Assembly (NCBI GenBank): GCA_027946555.1
Contig: JAPEVC010000364.1
Span: forward strand, 1-22,974
Direction: 5' to 3'
DNA length: 22,974 nucleotides
From: Gnomoniopsis sp. IMI 355080
Taxonomy: Eukaryota > Ascomycota > Sordariomycetes > Diaporthales > Gnomoniaceae
The notes under the pieces were generated by a model. The model saw only the letters and a program-made list of their open reading frames with translations. It had not been told where the DNA came from and made no database searches. Made by a program: the position numbers and the translations under genes. Within the stretch, counting starts at the first letter, position 1; each line of letters begins with the position of its first letter. Below are positions 20,057-22,974 of this stretch, piece after piece.

Positions 20057-21850
20057 TCAATATATGACCCGCCGTACTCTGACATAGGAATTCTTAGGCC
20101 TCCGCGTAAGGCCATCGTAAGCCCCGTAGCCTGCCAGATCAAGGGGAACGGCAAGGAATTCAAAGTGCCAGATCAGAAGCGTCAGTGAGGTGCGGAATTC
20201 AAACAAGCCCAGCCGCCTCCCAAAACAACCTCTCTGCCCCAAACCAAAAGAGAGGAACGGACCTGCGTTGGGGTCATACACGGTCTCGACTTCGCCCGTC
20301 TTGGGGTTCCTCTGCTCGGCCAGCCACCGCTCCGGTCGGAATTTAGCCATGGTCTCGGTGGCCCACCAGGACACTGGAGCCTTTGTGTCTTTGGCACCCT
20401 TATGCGGTTGATACTGATACCTGCGCTGGTCATTTGCGTCTATCACGGGCGGTGACAGCATGCTCGGCCCATGCGAGTGAGTAAACACAGTGGTGCCTTT
20501 AGGGATCCGGGCGCCCAGGATTTCCACGTCCTCCTCGGCGTCCCGGGCCAGGAATGGAATTGGCGTGCAAAGCCGCAGCACTTCATCCATAACGGCGTCG
20601 AGATACGGAATTTGCGTATGTATCACCTCGTCCGCCGTCGGAGGTCTATTCTCCGCGCATGCAGTGGCGTGAGCGGCGTGCAATGTGGCACGCAGCTTCT
20701 GCTGGACGTCCTGGTTGTTGGTAAGGTACTTGAGTGCCCACACGAGCGTAGACGAGCTGCTCTCGTGACCCGCCATAACGAACCCGAAAACTTCCTCGAT
20801 AATAACGTCTGTGATATACTCAACGGGGCCTGGTCGCTGCTCGGCATGGTGCTGCCGCCGCACCCGACTGACAATTAGGTCAACGGCGCAGCGCATCCAC
20901 CCGTCATCGTCGCCCTGGTCCTGCAGCCGCTCGGCAGCCTTTGCGATCTCACCTGCGACAAATTTGTCGCGCGCGGACCAAGCCTTACGGATCTTGGGTG
21001 TCTTGCTTAGCCACCACCATGTGAAACGCGGGACAACGCTAGACTGCAGCGTGTCCGTCATCTGCACCATGGCCAACGTCGCCTCGAGAGCCTCGTGCAC
21101 GCGCGCCTCCGGGAAGACCATAGGTGCGTCTTCGTCACCGCCAGAGGTAGCACGCATCCTTGTGATCTGTTCCCCACTCAGCGCGGCTAGCTTCTCAATC
21201 TGCGGGCTCAGCGCGCGTTCCGAGTAGCTGTCGCCATAGCTAAAGGCCACGACGGCGTCAAGGGCGAGATAGTAAGCGTCCAGCTCGACCTCAAATGGCC
21301 TCCCATCTGCAATGCGGGCCTTGGCCTCCCACAAGTCGATAATGTTGCGCACGGCGGCGTAGACGTGCGGGGCGGCGACGGTGTGCAGGAACGCGGGCGT
21401 CATAAGATCAGCCAGTAGTTTGCGCTGCGCCTTCCAGCCAGGGTCGGTCGTCTTCTTGAGGATATGGTGGTGAACCCCTGCGCCGCCTAGGATGTCGCGG
21501 AAGATGCGCGACCGGTCGAACGAGCGTGGGCTGCGGTGCAGCATCATCGCTTGCACCTCGCGGTAATCGGACAGCAGCACATAGGGCTTGGAGAACGGCC
21601 TTACGAATACCTGCACCAGAGGGGATCGGTGCGCCTCAGCTTGCTGCCTGAACCACGCCATCGGCTCGCCTGTCGAGGCCGCATGGCGGGCCAGGGAGGG
21701 CATATCGCCCAGCAGGGACGAGGCTGCGGCTTTGTTGTATGGGATGCCGGGTATCGGTTTGGGGAGGAGTTTCTGGTAGAGGACATAAAGGCCCATCAGC
21801 GTGACCACTGCGGCGAGGGCGGTCCATGTCGGGCTACCAAAATGTCCCAT
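20057..21850 (-). CDS. cytochrome P450 monooxygenase, intronless
   Basis: A single exon encodes 597 aa, long for a fungal P450 (usually about 500-550). The N-terminal anchor (about residues 9-28, TWTALAAVVTLMGLYVLYQK) is followed by the hinge PKPIPGIPYN. The I-helix is AGHESSSS (Ala360 to Glu363, with Ser364 where Thr is usual), ExxR is EVLRL (Glu423, Arg426), FRPERW follows, and the haem loop is FGLGQRGCFGRRLG with Cys542. All signatures are intact. The extra length sits partly between ExxR and PERW, in an insert rich in Asp, Gln and Lys (VIDANDQRRYQYQPHKGAKD). It is a canonical ER-bound class II monooxygenase of unknown substrate and clearly a different family from the P450 at 15821. It has the same strand as the glycosyltransferase upstream of its 3' end. 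Its own 5' side carries repeated GGACGTG elements. Confidence 0.92.
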   Translation of the reverse strand: MGHFGSPTWTALAAVVTLMGLYVLYQKLLPKPIPGIPYNKAAASSLLGDMPSLARHAASTGEPMAWFRQQAEAHRSPLVQVFVRPFSKPYVLLSDYREVQAMMLHRSPRSFDRSRIFRDILGGAGVHHHILKKTTDPGWKAQRKLLADLMTPAFLHTVAAPHVYAAVRNIIDLWEAKARIADGRPFEVELDAYYLALDAVVAFSYGDSYSERALSPQIEKLAALSGEQITRMRATSGGDEDAPMVFPEARVHEALEATLAMVQMTDTLQSSVVPRFTWWWLSKTPKIRKAWSARDKFVAGEIAKAAERLQDQGDDDGWMRCAVDLIVSRVRRQHHAEQRPGPVEYITDVIIEEVFGFVMAGHESSSSTLVWALKYLTNNQDVQQKLRATLHAAHATACAENRPPTADEVIHTQIPYLDAVMDEVLRLCTPIPFLARDAEEDVEILGARIPKGTTVFTHSHGPSMLSPPVIDANDQRRYQYQPHKGAKDTKAPVSWWATETMAKFRPERWLAEQRNPKTGEVETVYDPNAGPFLSFGLGQRGCFGRRLGLFEFRTSLTLLIWHFEFLAVPLDLAGYGAYDGLTRRPKNSYVRVRRVIY

Positions 21851-21854
21851 TTTC

Positions 21855-22010
21855 TCTGGACGTGTTCCGAGATCTTGCTATACAAATTTCAAGATAAGAT
21901 ATCGAATGTTGAGCTTGAGCTTTCAAGTTATCGAGTCTAGTCGCCTTTCTTCTGGGACGTGCAAAGGACGTGAAGACTACGATGCTGCTACTTGCACTAC
22001 ACGTCCCAGA
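21855..22010. promoter_or_regulatory. cluster of GGACGTG elements with an 11-bp inverted repeat upstream of the P450
   Basis: GGACGTG occurs at 21858-21864, 21955-21961 and 21966-21972, and its reverse complement CACGTCC at 22000-22006. The second and fourth belong to a perfect inverted repeat, TCTGGGACGTG (21951-21961) and CACGTCCCAGA (22000-22010), with a 38-bp spacer. All lie within 160 bp upstream of the P450 ATG at 21850. An ACGT core suggests a bZIP- or bHLH-type factor; this is inferred. Confidence 0.5.
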
Positions 22011-22352
22011 TTATGATCCTCCATCTACGATTCCACCCTTCCAATAGCATAAAGACAAGTGTACCCACTTTTTGTCCATGATTATCACTACTATCGCATG
22101 AGCGAAATACTTATGGTATGTCGTTGGCCAGAAAATGATGTATGGCCAAATTGCATACGGTAGAGCTCTTTTTACTCGCACGGACTCTGCATATTTCGTG
22201 TCCTAGGTGTACAGGAAAAGCTTAAAACATGCTTGCGAGTAGTGTTTCAATGGCCAAGTCCTCCGTTCAATTATCTGCAGGTGAATTATTCAGGGTCATA
22301 AAGTTCTTGCTAGGTACGGAGAGTATCTACAATGTCTTATGCCTGCTGGACG

Positions 22353-22376
22353 ACCGGACTTCATAAGGAGTCCGGT
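22353..22376. repeat. perfect 8-bp inverted repeat (hairpin)
   Basis: ACCGGACT (22353-22360) and AGTCCGGT (22369-22376) are exact reverse complements around an 8-nt loop. It could also be read as paired CCGG half-sites for a dimeric factor. It lies about 500 bp upstream of the P450 start, and no other gene is nearby. Confidence 0.6.
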
Positions 22377-22974
22377 TAAGAAAAGGAATATACCGCAAAA
22401 CTCCAGTCATATGCAATTATCCAGGTTGGGGCACCTTGAAATTATGCTAGGCAAGTCAGGGACTGAACATAATACCACCACGGTCCACTCTCACCGCGCG
22501 CTTGACACTACGCCACTGATTGATACGCCTCACCTTTTACCCCATCCAACCCACCTTCAAAACCTTATTCCAGCCTCATGCCGGCATTCTTACTCTCAAC
22601 CCCCGGATACTGTATATGCAATCCAACTTGGCTGGGTATATGCATCACACCGTCGCGATCGCTAGAGCCTATTATGACTATGTCTCCATACTCGGTAGAG
22701 TCAGAACATAATGCCCAGGTGATTATCAGGTACTATGAAAGAAGTCAAAGTACTTATCATCCGCCTTGTCGATTACAGGGCAACAAGTTACTGCTTCACT
22801 GCTTGGAGTCCATCTATGAGCCGATAGCGAACTGGCACTGAGCATAGCTTCCTGCAAGCTCATGTTGATATGCCATTTGATTAAATGGTCTGCTGTACCG
22901 GGCGGGTGGCTGTGTAGGTGAGGGGGGGTGGAGGGAGGCAGACGGCAGGGCTATGGACGGCAATAAGGGACTCG

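Larger units (their letters stand above)
21851..22974. other. right-end intergenic region
   Basis: No gene is recognised in the last 1.1 kb; the frame at 22339-22665 (+) has no known domain. The stretch contains the putative P450 regulatory region (21855-22010), a CCAAT-like sequence near 22044, a hairpin at 22353-22376 and a G-rich tract at 22900-22936. Confidence 0.4.

Overview
The window is nuclear DNA from a filamentous ascomycete. The evidence is short GT..AG introns (51-103 nt) with CTRAY-like branch sites, purine at -3 before the start codons, and families typical of Pezizomycotina: a CFEM/PTH11-type receptor, a GPR1/FUN34/YaaH transporter, membrane P450s and GT1 glycosyltransferases. 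The repeated palindrome TACCTAGGTA would fit a Sordariomycete, but I cannot fix the genus. No rRNA, tRNA, CRISPR array or intact transposon was recognised.

Left part (1-6.7 kb). A possible small two-exon acidic protein gene (180-598, +) is followed by a five-exon GPR1/FUN34/YaaH membrane transporter (1307-2345, +) and a four-exon DszC/SfnB-like flavoprotein of the acyl-CoA dehydrogenase fold (3326-4779, +). A four-exon CFEM-plus-seven-helix PTH11-type receptor (5067-6665, -) lies tail to tail with the flavoprotein. All exon joins of the last three genes were worked out by hand and keep frame.

Middle part (about 6.7-13.6 kb). This is a gene-poor stretch of almost 7 kb. It holds only doubtful ORFs, a faint amidase-like remnant, a perfect 22-bp palindrome, a short tandem repeat and two TACCTAGGTA copies.

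Right part (13.6-21.9 kb). This is a compact tailoring-enzyme group: a membrane-anchored UDP-glycosyltransferase (13661-15394, -), a divergent one-intron P450 (15821-17504, +), a second, MGT-like glycosyltransferase convergent with it (17614-19068, -), and a second, intronless P450 (20057-21850, -). Two oxygenases plus two glycosyltransferases are what is expected of a pathway that hydroxylates and then glycosylates a lipophilic scaffold, or of a detoxification set. No PKS, NRPS, terpene synthase or pathway regulator is visible, so any core enzyme would lie outside the window. The flavoprotein, transporter and receptor on the left could belong to the same locus, but the 7-kb gap makes that uncertain.

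Most notable observations: four GGACGTG elements, two of them in an 11-bp inverted repeat, just upstream of the second P450; a P450 whose I-helix lacks the usual oxygen-activating Thr; and two unlike glycosyltransferases placed among two unlike P450s.
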